From the NCBI GenBank assembly GCA_016208685.1, contig JACQXM010000075.1:1-59124 (forward strand): a stretch of DNA of 59,124 nucleotides, in the 5' to 3' direction. Under the pieces are notes generated by a model. The model was not told the DNA's origin, searched no databases, and saw only the letters and a list, made by a program, of their open reading frames with translations. Numbering within the stretch: position 1 is the first letter of the stretch; every line of letters begins with the position of its first letter. The position numbers and the translations under genes were made by a program. Of the stretch, positions 53,401-59,124 are shown piece after piece. Source of the stretch: Planctomycetota bacterium (GTDB lineage Bacteria > Planctomycetota > Phycisphaerae > UBA1845).

Positions 53401-54463
53401 GGCCGTTCAGGCTGGCGGTGTACGGATCGCTACATCCCACACCGAGTTGGCTTCCACCCAGGGGCGGCGGCGTGCAACCGAAAAGGCAGGAGTTGCCGGT
53501 CACCGCCAGGAAACCGTGCTTCAGCCAACTCATGCCGATCTGTTCAAAGCGCCCGTCTTTGAGGCGGTACATGTTCTGCGCAATGACGGGATGCTGGTTG
53601 TTGTTGCCGAACCAGGAGACGGGCGTGTCACCGGCGTTGCAAGACGTGGTCCCAACGGAGAAGGCGTAGATGCCGGAAAACCCGAGGGTCCCGTAGCTGC
53701 CCACGTCATGCAGCTCGCCGACGATGACATCCGGCCCGGACGAGGTGACGGGCGCGAGATCGACATCGTCGTCGAAAACGGCCGCCTCGTCTTCGCCCGC
53801 CTCGCGCACGGCGGTCGCATCGACGAGAGCGGCATCCAGGCGCAAGACACCGACGGCCGCATCCGCAAGTGCCGGCTCTTCGATCGCGGCTGCCCACGAC
53901 GGGTCAACGAAGAGTTCGCCGACGATCGTGAGCTTGCCGCTGGCGGGCGAAACGTTGATCGCCACGTCGCGCAGCAGGAAGACGGGCCGCGCTCCAACCG
54001 GCGCGCCGGCGGTACTGCGAACCACCCAGCGCCCGAGGTCATCGCGTCCTACCGTAAGGTCGCCGATCACCTCCACGCGCCGGCCATGCCGGGACAACAT
54101 GAGTCCGCCTCGGCACTGCACCCCGCCGCGCACCGTCCAGCCGCCGCCTACGGCGTTGGTCCCCCCCGACACCTCCATGCGGCCCGACGCTGCGGGGTCG
54201 ACCAGAAAGGCCACGCGGAGCACGTCCGGCGCCTCGGCGACCTCCCCTCGGACCGCCCAGTTCCATCCTCGTGCTGCCATTGCGGGCTCGGCGAATTCAA
54301 GGGCGAGCGCGCCGCTGCGAACGGTGTATGTAGCAGGCGGCGGGGCGGCGGGAGGACGCGTGGATTCGACTGCGGTTTGGGCGGCAGCGGGGGCGAGAAG
54401 GCATACTACAACCGTGGCCGCGAGCACTCCCGGCGGCCCCTGGACCCGACCATTACGCTGCAT
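50408..54463 (-). CDS. Secreted tetra-haem c-type cytochrome with duplicated di-haem module and dockerin-like tail
   Basis: ATG 54463 gives 1351 residues; the frame is open further upstream but the signal peptide (1-28, ending PAAAQ) sets this start. The first ~630 residues form a large beta domain with no clear family. Then come two ~265-residue copies of one module: CKECH (685-689) and CIACH (790-794), CVECH (951-955) and CMVCH (1056-1060). Each copy contains HPLYPP, CHGWDYKG and MPSWL...GGTDQGAADIGRYAQ. Each is followed by a CxDGxxC...PCPG Cys-rich stretch. The last 74 residues (1278-1351: WGDVDNSGVVNITDVQLQIK, VVNFSDIQMGVKVFQG) are dockerin-like. The product is probably an extracellular or surface electron carrier, or a haem-bearing enzyme; its redox partner is not known. 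Confidence 0.9.
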   Translation of the reverse strand: MQRNGRVQGPPGVLAATVVVCLLAPAAAQTAVESTRPPAAPPPATYTVRSGALALEFAEPAMAARGWNWAVRGEVAEAPDVLRVAFLVDPAASGRMEVSGGTNAVGGGWTVRGGVQCRGGLMLSRHGRRVEVIGDLTVGRDDLGRWVVRSTAGAPVGARPVFLLRDVAINVSPASGKLTIVGELFVDPSWAAAIEEPALADAAVGVLRLDAALVDATAVREAGEDEAAVFDDDVDLAPVTSSGPDVIVGELHDVGSYGTLGFSGIYAFSVGTTSCNAGDTPVSWFGNNNQHPVIAQNMYRLKDGRFEQIGMSWLKHGFLAVTGNSCLFGCTPPPLGGSQLGVGCSDPYTASLNGQQSNLGPRSQVNAHTGAYPYPFSAPAPDQTIGRRLQVHESDIKPSLNSGALYFVEGHYVTADDAAAGNQNNNASFRRASITEELNGYTLGLSGITRRQRPAVRAWREYDSTVVETDIQVPGDGLFILSAKATALGNGFWHYEYALQNLNSDRSAGGFKVPVDAGASVINIGFHDVDYHSGEPFSGTDWPGFAVGGYVTWVTDSYVTHPQANALRWSTLYNFRFDANVPPANLPATIEMFKPGSPATVQGLTLAPATPPPQCGNGTLEAGEQCDPPDGVVCNSSCQTILNNAHRGGLLWDQWWTVAALNAPTGNHPLYPPSGQQTGSATFRCKECHGWDYKGRDGAYGAGAHYTGIRGVFGSTKTPLEMFNLVKLSSGTNGHGFGGYGLSDQDIRDLVQFVNDLAIDTDTYIDGTGAFLGNPSQGQSHYTSGGSPSCIACHGADGATINFGTALAPEWVGTVAVENPWELLHKIRIGNPGTAMPSWLLSGGTDQGAADIGRYAQLNLLVVCGTNAHCDDGKYCNGAEACNAGTCVAGAVPCPGQPCDESSDTCGVADPFRGGLLWDRWWAVLEVAAPAGTHPLYPPAGQLSGEDTFRCVECHGWDYKGASGAYAAGPHYTGIGGVFGTTLTTQQMFDLVKGSAPPDGHGFENYGLTDNDIWDLTAFIDSLVLDTDAYIDGSGAFLGSEALGQTNYDSGGSIPCMVCHGPTGSDLNFGTPQNPEWIGTVAVYDPWRLFHKTRIGNAGGPMPSWLADGGTDQGAADIGRYAQMNFPVDCLDASHCDDGVFCNGSESCVDGFCVPGSEPCPGGVCDESIPGCLSGLCAAPTVLAQGARHLLVTPAAAAGPVALIAYGDPADPIVACMAKYVQADGTLGDSPLFQTPAAWGTIVLGDAFIRPSTRYRVRGDCGAPGAPDLSLASDATTWKWGDVDNSGVVNITDVQLQIKAFQGIFLLVTLERADIEPCIPNRVVNFSDIQMGVKVFQGHQFGQLGCSLPCP

Positions 54464-54512
54464 GAGTAGACGCTTCTCCCGCCCCGAACGCCCCTTCTGG
54501 GCGCCTGGTTGC

Positions 54513-54541
54513 AGCCTATCCTGTATGGACCGGAACGTCAA
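54513..54541 (-). promoter_or_regulatory. Putative promoter of the tetra-haem gene
   Basis: On the minus strand TTGACG (54536-54541) and TAGGCT (54513-54518) have a 17-bp spacer; the leader would be ~45 nt. Confidence 0.3.
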
Positions 54542-54641
54542 CGGAAAACCGCCCTTGGCGCGGGGTTCAGGACCGATATAGCTTCGTACGAGTGAGTCCT
54601 GGGGCGTTGCCTGGGGGCGCAAAAGTCCGTGGAGGAACCGC

Positions 54642-55022
54642 GTGGCTGGGAAAACGGTCGCTGTGGTCGGTGCCTCGACCGATCGGGGCAAGTTCAGCAA
54701 TAAGGCGGTGCGCGCCTATGTTGCCCGGGGATGGGACGTTTACCCCGTGAACCCGCGCGGCGGGCAGGTCGAGGGTTTGCGCGTTTTCACGTCGCTTGCC
54801 GAGGTTCCCGTGCGTCTCTACCGTGTAACGTTGTACCTGCCGCCGGCGGTGGCGGTAGCGATGCTTCCGGAGGTCGCGGCGGTCCATCCGGACGAGTTCT
54901 TCGTGAACCCCGGCGCGGAGAGCGAGGAACTGGTGCGTGAGGCGGCGCGGCTGGGGCTCCAACCCATTCTGGCTTGCAGCATCGTGGACCTGGGCGTCCA
55001 TCCCGCCGAATTTCCCGCGTAG
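54642..55022 (+). CDS. CoA-binding-domain protein (YccU-like)
   Basis: GTG 54642 follows GGAGG and gives 126 residues. It is one Rossmann-type CoA-binding domain: VAVVGASTDRGKFSNKAVRA, GWDVYPVNPRGGQVEGL, FFVNPGAESEELVREAARLG, with ACSIVDLGVH at the end. The family size and motif order are normal. The precise role is unknown; relatives bind CoA and may help acyl-CoA or lysine acetyl control. It is divergent from the tetra-haem gene. Confidence 0.92.
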   Translation: MAGKTVAVVGASTDRGKFSNKAVRAYVARGWDVYPVNPRGGQVEGLRVFTSLAEVPVRLYRVTLYLPPAVAVAMLPEVAAVHPDEFFVNPGAESEELVREAARLGLQPILACSIVDLGVHPAEFPA

Positions 55023-55056
55023 TGGCGCGTGCCCGCATGTCGCACGGGCGTCACGC

Positions 55057-55326
55057 TCAAGGGACCATTCGGCCGCATTCTGGACACACGCCGGAGACGT
55101 TTCCCCGCAGGTCGTAGTCGCACATGGGGCAGAATCGGACCCAGCCGCAGCGAAGGCAAACCGGGCACGTCGCGTCGGGGAAGAAACGCCCGCAGCGTTC
55201 GCAGCGCCCGAATTCGTCCGGGTCGTCCTCGGGCCGGCGGCGTCGCAAGGTCAGCAGGAAGATCACGAACAAACCGACCGAAGCGAGGGCGGCGAGAATG
55301 ATCTCGAAGTCCTCGCTGAGGTCCAC
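55057..55326 (-). CDS. Small membrane protein with a multi-CxxC zinc ribbon
   Basis: GTG 55326 follows GGAG and gives 89 residues. One membrane helix (~8-26: IILAALASVGLFVIFLLTL) is followed by RRRR and four CxxC pairs (CERC, CPVC, CPMC and CPEC) plus single cysteines, ending in CDYDLRGNVSGVCPECGRMV. The end matches the planctomycete ribbon seen at 36678-37214. Function unknown. It is 39 bp downstream of the POT transporter gene on the same strand and may be part of its transcript. Confidence 0.75.
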   Translation of the reverse strand: MDLSEDFEIILAALASVGLFVIFLLTLRRRRPEDDPDEFGRCERCGRFFPDATCPVCLRCGWVRFCPMCDYDLRGNVSGVCPECGRMVP

Positions 55327-55365
55327 CGCAGGCTCCGGGGCGGCGCGAAGTCGGCGCGTGTACGG

Positions 55366-57501
55366 TTACATCACGCCGTGCATCAGAGAGCGGATCTTAC
55401 GCACCGCCAGGAAACACATCAGCGACATGACGGTCAGAGCACCGGTGATGTACGCGAAGTAGGTAGCAGGGTGGAGCGTTCCGTAGCTTTCGCCCAGGAG
55501 GCCGGCAACGTAGTTCCCGAAGGAAATCAGGATGTACCACGTGCCCATCATCATCGTTCCCCACGCCTTCGGTGCGAGCTTGCTGACCATCGACAAGCCC
55601 ACCGGCGACAGGCACAGCTCGCCCAGGGTGCACACGATGTAGAACCAGAACAGCCATTGCCAGCTCACCTTGAAGCTCGCCGAGGTGACGAAAAGCCGGT
55701 TCAGCGCGGCGCGGAACTCCGGCTCGGCGCCGGCTACCAGAAGCCCCTTGTAATCCCGGTCCGCAAGCGCGACGGAGGCGCTCAGTGTTCGCGTCGTGGC
55801 GTCGAAACGAACGGCGCTTTCCGGAAGCCCCGCGTATCGCAGATCGAACTGCGGGGGAACCGGTTCAAGCTGTACGGCGGCCTTCACCGACTGATCCGGC
55901 TCGGCTCGGCGCGAGGCAAGCACCAGCTCGCGGAGTTTGAGGACGTATTCCGGCGGCGCGGTGGGGCGTAGCAGGCGGTCGCGATCCGTGTCCGCCAGGA
56001 CGCCGGTCATGTCGAGCCGCTTCGCCGCGGCGTCGAAGCGGATGCGACCGCCGTTGACCACCTCAGCGTGGGTGGGATCCACGTGCCGGCGCAGCTTCTC
56101 GTCGAAGTTCGGATCGGAGGGGTTCGGCGGGTCGTCGAACACGACTCTGCCCGTCCCATCCACGGTGACGCCGCGCGGCAGCGCGGCGAGCTCAGCGCTG
56201 CTCGGCTGGTTCTCGTAACGGATCGCCCAGATCATCAGCGCGAATGCCATGCCCTGGAGGAATACTCCGATGCCCATCTTGGCGGGGATTGAGAGGCTGA
56301 TCCCGATGCGTGGGAGAAAGACCCAAAGCCATGCGATCAGCGGCGCGAAGAGGATGATCGCCGCGGCGTTGATCGACTGGAACCATTCCGTCGGCATGGG
56401 GTTAAACCAGCGTGACCACCACGAACCGGTGCCGCTCACCCGTTCCTGTCCCTCCACCGCCGGGAACACGGAGGGCTCCGGCGGCTTCTCGGTCAGATAC
56501 AGGTCCGTGGTCTTGTCTGCGAAGATGTTCATGGCGTTCCCGGCTTGCTCGAATGCCGCCCAGAAAAAGACCACGAACAGGCCCAGCAGGTAAATGGTCA
56601 GCACGCGATCGCGCGCCGCGCCTTGCACGTGCCGCATTACGATGGCGCCGAGGAGCGAGGCGATCACCGTACCCAGGCCAAAGGCGATCGCTTCGTCGAT
56701 GTTGATGAGCCCCGCTACGTGAAGCCCGGTGCATGCCAGCGCCGCCGCCACGGCGACCACGACTATCAGGGTCGGCGCGGAGCGGGTGAGACGCGGCAGC
56801 AGCGACGGCGCGAGGTTCGCCTCCTCCTCGGTCATGTAAGGCTTGCGTGCGGCGGGGCCCGGCGCGCGCGACGGCGGTCGCACGATTTCCGGGGGTGCGG
56901 AGGGCGGCTCCTGGACCCAGCGTCCAAGGAGCTGGTAGATGATGAGCGCCAGCAGCATGCCCGCGCCGGCGGCACCGAAGGCGTAGCCGAAGCCGTACTT
57001 CTGCCGGAGCCACCCGCACACGATGGGCCCGATCATGGCGCCGAGGTTCACACCCATGTAGAAGATGGTGTAGGCGCTATCGCGCCTCGCGTCGTTCGGC
57101 GGGTAGAGCCGCCCGACCTGCGTGGCCATGTTGGGTTTGAACAGCCCGTTGCCGGCCACCAGCAGCCCCAGCGCGACGAAGAAGAACCGTTGATCCTCGA
57201 CGGTCATGCAGAACTGGCCGGCGGCCATGATGGCGGCGCCAATGATGATAGCCCACCGGTTGCCCAGAAAGCGGTCGGCAACAAAGCCGCCGAGGATCGG
57301 CGTCAGATAACAGAGGGCGGTGAACCACTTGTAGACGCGGGAGGAGCTTTCCTGCGAATAGCGAAGGCTGTTAAGCATGTAAAGCGGGAGCGCGGCACGC
57401 ATGCCGTAGTAGTTGAAACGCTCCCACATCTCGGTGAAGAAGAGGACGAACAGTCCTCGGGGGTGCCCCAGGAACGTGCCGGGCGAGGAGGTTGATGACA
57501 T
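55366..57501 (-). CDS. POT/PTR-family proton-dependent peptide transporter with a large inserted domain
   Basis: ATG 57501 follows GGAGG and gives 711 residues. The family signature is FFTEMWERFNYYGMRAALPL (proton-coupling ExxERFxYYG) and GNGLFKPNMATQVGRLY. About 12-14 membrane helices are seen. It is some 200 residues longer than usual bacterial POT proteins: residues ~430-608, between late helices, form a hydrophilic domain (VTVDGTGRVVFDDPPNPSDP; FDLRYAGLPESAVRFDATTR) that would lie outside or in the periplasm. In animal PepT1/PepT2 an extracellular domain sits in a comparable place (established knowledge). The substrate is probably di- or tripeptides, consistent with the many secreted proteases here. 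Confidence 0.92.
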   Translation of the reverse strand: MSSTSSPGTFLGHPRGLFVLFFTEMWERFNYYGMRAALPLYMLNSLRYSQESSSRVYKWFTALCYLTPILGGFVADRFLGNRWAIIIGAAIMAAGQFCMTVEDQRFFFVALGLLVAGNGLFKPNMATQVGRLYPPNDARRDSAYTIFYMGVNLGAMIGPIVCGWLRQKYGFGYAFGAAGAGMLLALIIYQLLGRWVQEPPSAPPEIVRPPSRAPGPAARKPYMTEEEANLAPSLLPRLTRSAPTLIVVVAVAAALACTGLHVAGLINIDEAIAFGLGTVIASLLGAIVMRHVQGAARDRVLTIYLLGLFVVFFWAAFEQAGNAMNIFADKTTDLYLTEKPPEPSVFPAVEGQERVSGTGSWWSRWFNPMPTEWFQSINAAAIILFAPLIAWLWVFLPRIGISLSIPAKMGIGVFLQGMAFALMIWAIRYENQPSSAELAALPRGVTVDGTGRVVFDDPPNPSDPNFDEKLRRHVDPTHAEVVNGGRIRFDAAAKRLDMTGVLADTDRDRLLRPTAPPEYVLKLRELVLASRRAEPDQSVKAAVQLEPVPPQFDLRYAGLPESAVRFDATTRTLSASVALADRDYKGLLVAGAEPEFRAALNRLFVTSASFKVSWQWLFWFYIVCTLGELCLSPVGLSMVSKLAPKAWGTMMMGTWYILISFGNYVAGLLGESYGTLHPATYFAYITGALTVMSLMCFLAVRKIRSLMHGVM

Positions 57502-57998
57502 GCGTACGGCCTCCGTGGTCTTCAAACCGGCGGTCGTTGGCACTGCAACCTGTGCGGCGTCGGCAGCGTCAAGTCCGCCCCCTGGGAGCGCGCCATCGAT
57601 ACGTCGAGCGCGCGGACGGGGGATGTTACCGGCGGGCACGCCGCCACTCAACGTCGCCGAGCGGCGATGCAGGTTAAGGGGTGCGTGCGGTCGCGTGTGG
57701 CGAGGTTGAGGTTCTCGCGACACGCGCAGCGCGCATCAACCTCCCGACGCAACCCGCTACGCGCATCGCCTCCCGCGCCATCCACAGCGCCGTGCCATAC
57801 ATGTGGCGCTCCTGGCGGGGCTCGCGCACGGCTGCGAGGCCCGCGGATCGCTGCGCACAACGCCTGGGTCTCCGACGTCGTGCGGCGAGCATCCCTAATC
57901 GAGGCCGTGCCACGATCCGCGGGATGCACCCCGGCACGGACCGAGAAGCTGCTGGGGATTGACAGGGCCGGCGCGTTGTTCTTCAATGCACTTAGCCC
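57502..57998. other. Upstream region of the POT gene and of tRNA-Val
   Basis: 497 bp without a supported gene. A good promoter for the tRNA lies at 57959-57987. Confidence 0.4.
57959..57987 (+). promoter_or_regulatory. Promoter of tRNA-Val
   Basis: A perfect TTGACA (57959-57964), 17-bp spacer and TTCAAT (57982-57987); transcription would begin a few bases before the tRNA at 57999. Confidence 0.55.
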
Positions 57999-58072
57999 GG
58001 GCGATTGGCTCAGTTGGCTAGAGCGCCTGCTCGACACGCAGGAGGTCACAGGTTCAAGTCCTGTATCGCCCA
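57999..58072 (+). tRNA. tRNA-Val (anticodon GAC)
   Basis: GGGCGAT pairs with ATCGCCC, discriminator A. The D-arm is GGCTCAGTTGGCTAGAGC. The anticodon stem CCTGC/GCAGG encloses TCGACAC, that is anticodon GAC. The T-arm contains GGTTCAAGTCC. No CCA is encoded. An integrase-like reading frame starts 105 bp downstream, so the 3' end may be an attachment site. Confidence 0.96.
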
Positions 58073-58177
58073 GTTGTAAGTCGTTATGCGACAGCAAGTT
58101 ACGGGCGGTCATCCCCCGATCATCGGGCATAGAAGTCGTGGCACTACACTTTTCCCTACACTTTTGGAGGAAGTGCG

Positions 58178-58450
58178 ATGCCACGGTCACGACGGTCAAC
58201 AGACCCGATTTCGTTCCATAAGCCTACCGGGCAGTACTACGTGACGCGCGGCGGTAGCCGCGTTTATCTGGGCGCTGACCGGGACGCCGCCATCGAGCGC
58301 TATCATCGGCTGGCGCTTGGCCTCAGCGAAACGCCTAAACCGATTGCAACCGGCCCCCTTTCCGCTAAGGAACTCGCCAACCGGTTTCTCGCCTCGCAAC
58401 GCGCGAATTGGCGGCACCCGGAAACCACGTTGAAGGGTTATGGGCCGTGA
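58178..58450 (+). pseudogene. N-terminal remnant of a tyrosine-recombinase (phage integrase) or small integrase-like ORF
   Basis: ATG 58178 has AGGAAG nearby, and the frame gives 90 residues. The start FHKPTGQYYVTRGGSRVYLG resembles the arm-binding N-terminus of planctomycete integrases, and LSAKELANRFLASQRANWRH then PETTLKGY is the beginning of the SAM-like core-binding domain. It stops there, without any catalytic R-H-R-Y residues, so it is not an active integrase as it stands. The TGA (58448-58450) overlaps the ATG of the next gene as TGATG, which suggests that the truncated form is still translated. It sits right behind tRNA-Val, as tRNA-targeting elements do. Confidence 0.65.
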
Positions 58451-58965
58451 TGGCAATGGAGACGAGGAACAGGTACGGGTCGATTCCCGATCTGCCCGAT
58501 GAGGAGCTTGCCGATCCCGAGGAGCTTCTGCGGCAGGTGCACATCCAGGAGTGGGGACCGATTCTCTCGTTGCCCGTGCGAGGCGCGAGCACGTTTCGGC
58601 CCGACATCGATGAGAACGGTGGCGTCAGCTGGGGCGCGTTCGGTACGGTGGATTTCGAGCGGATCTCGCCCAAGTTCGACAAGCTGCGGTACAAGATCGA
58701 CAAGCTTCGTGAGGAGCGCCGCAACGTGAGGATCATGATCGATACGGTCAGATTGCGCGTGCGGGACGCGAACAGGTACGTCGTGCTGAGGTACGCGTTG
58801 CGGGGTGTGATTGGCATCGAGGACATTCTGGACGAGGACCTGAAAGGCCTGGTCGGGCTATACCTTCGAGCGAGGAGGCTCACGGAGGAGATCGAGCGGC
58901 TGCTGGAGGCCAGGCAGCGGCGCCAGGAGCGGGCGGCGGCAGCGATGCTGGCGCGGTGGGAGTGA
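58450..58965 (+). CDS. Unknown coiled-coil protein coupled to the integrase remnant
   Basis: ATG 58450 (overlapping the preceding stop as TGATG) or ATG 58456; about 171 residues. N-terminal part acidic (IPDLPDEELADPEELLRQVH), then a region with Trp/Gly (VSWGAFGTVDFERISPKFDK), then two charged coiled-coil helices (KLRYKIDKLREERRNVRIMI; LYLRARRLTEEIERLLEARQ). No family recognised. Cytoplasmic. Position behind an integrase remnant suggests it is cargo of a mobile element. It has little in common with the core genes of the window. Confidence 0.7.
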   Translation: MAMETRNRYGSIPDLPDEELADPEELLRQVHIQEWGPILSLPVRGASTFRPDIDENGGVSWGAFGTVDFERISPKFDKLRYKIDKLREERRNVRIMIDTVRLRVRDANRYVVLRYALRGVIGIEDILDEDLKGLVGLYLRARRLTEEIERLLEARQRRQERAAAAMLARWE

Positions 58966-58983
58966 TCCTGCCTCGGTTTTTTT

Positions 58984-59124
58984 CTACGGCGGCAAAGCTC
59001 GCTTGAGGAGAAGCGTTTCGAGTTCCCGCAGGTAGGCCTGCGGATCGCGTCGGAATCGTTGGCGAAGCGTGCGGGCGTGCCGGCGTTGTTCGAGGGTTGC
59101 CCGCGAGGTTCGCCAGGTCTGTAG
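58984..59124 (-). CDS. Possible C-terminal end of a gene running in from the right edge
   Basis: On the minus strand the frame is open from the window edge to TAG (58984-58986), 46 residues, ending in AYLRELETLLLKRALPP. It is Arg/Leu-rich and helix-like. It may be the tail of a gene on the same mobile element. The evidence is only an open frame and amphipathic look. Confidence 0.3.
   Translation of the reverse strand, partial: LQTWRTSRATLEQRRHARTLRQRFRRDPQAYLRELETLLLKRALPP

Noticed and set aside
57648..58199. Minus-strand frame containing GDTGLEPVTSCVSSRRSSQL
   Set aside because: This is the well-known false protein made by reading across a tRNA on the opposite strand; it covers tRNA-Val.

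Overview
This is a high-GC chromosomal window, most likely from a planctomycete (Planctomycetota, probably Phycisphaerae-like; the lineage is inferred, not proven). The signs are large secreted proteins ending in dockerin-like double repeats (GDVNNNDIVNFADIQ type), PEP-CTERM and IPTL/VPAVSxWG-type C-terminal sorting tags, planctomycete 'CGYNLxGLP..RCPECGR' zinc ribbons, many lipoproteins, and a FliA/WhiG-type sigma factor with no flagellar genes nearby. There is no rRNA, no CRISPR array and no insertion sequence. Two tRNAs are present, Ser(UGA) and Val(GAC).

Layout. 1-6 kb: the tail of a PEP-CTERM protein, then a paralogue of it fused in frame to a secreted zinc metalloprotease with dockerin-like and cohesin-like modules; a single-domain response regulator; a TldE/PmbA protein. 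6.3-11.4 kb: a co-directional cell-shape block (membrane coiled-coil protein, a 50-residue membrane peptide, MreB, MreC, a 54-residue ORF with ATGA overlaps at both ends, and a GT39-like glycosyltransferase). 11.5-16.3 kb: a GAF-PP2C phosphatase, an alpha/beta hydrolase, and a SIR2-like protein whose C-terminal half is a near-identical 45-residue (135-bp) TPR-like array. 16.9-20.8 kb: a TolC-type lipoprotein, divergent from a WaaP-like kinase followed by a macrodomain protein. 20.9-35.4 kb: a secreted subtilase with PKD domains and a Cys-type tail, a YHS/LolA-like protein, a Cys-motif protein, a large propeller lipoprotein, a DUF1428 protein, a Cys-rich secreted protein, an IPTL-CTERM-like protein, and a YVTN-propeller/di-haem protein. 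35.5-46.9 kb: a sigma factor, a zinc-ribbon membrane protein, a YbjQ-type protein, lipoproteins, a GNAT enzyme, a GT2 enzyme and a polytopic membrane protein, a stand-alone cohesin-like protein and a UreH/RcnA-like transporter. 47.2-57.5 kb: tRNA-Ser, two large secreted dockerin-like proteins in series (a metzincin and a tetra-haem protein), a CoA-binding protein, a small zinc-ribbon membrane protein and a POT transporter. 58.0 kb to the end: tRNA-Val followed by an integrase N-terminal remnant that is translationally coupled to an unknown coiled-coil gene. This looks like the edge of an integrated element.

The main theme is a modular extracellular proteome. Three proteins carry recognisably similar cohesin-like sheets and four carry dockerin-like tails, spread over the window, together with several kinds of C-terminal surface tags. 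This may be a cell-surface assembly system. The SIR2-TPR protein is the best candidate for a defence-type effector. Start codons were chosen from Shine-Dalgarno spacing and signal peptides. Function assignments rest on motifs read by eye.
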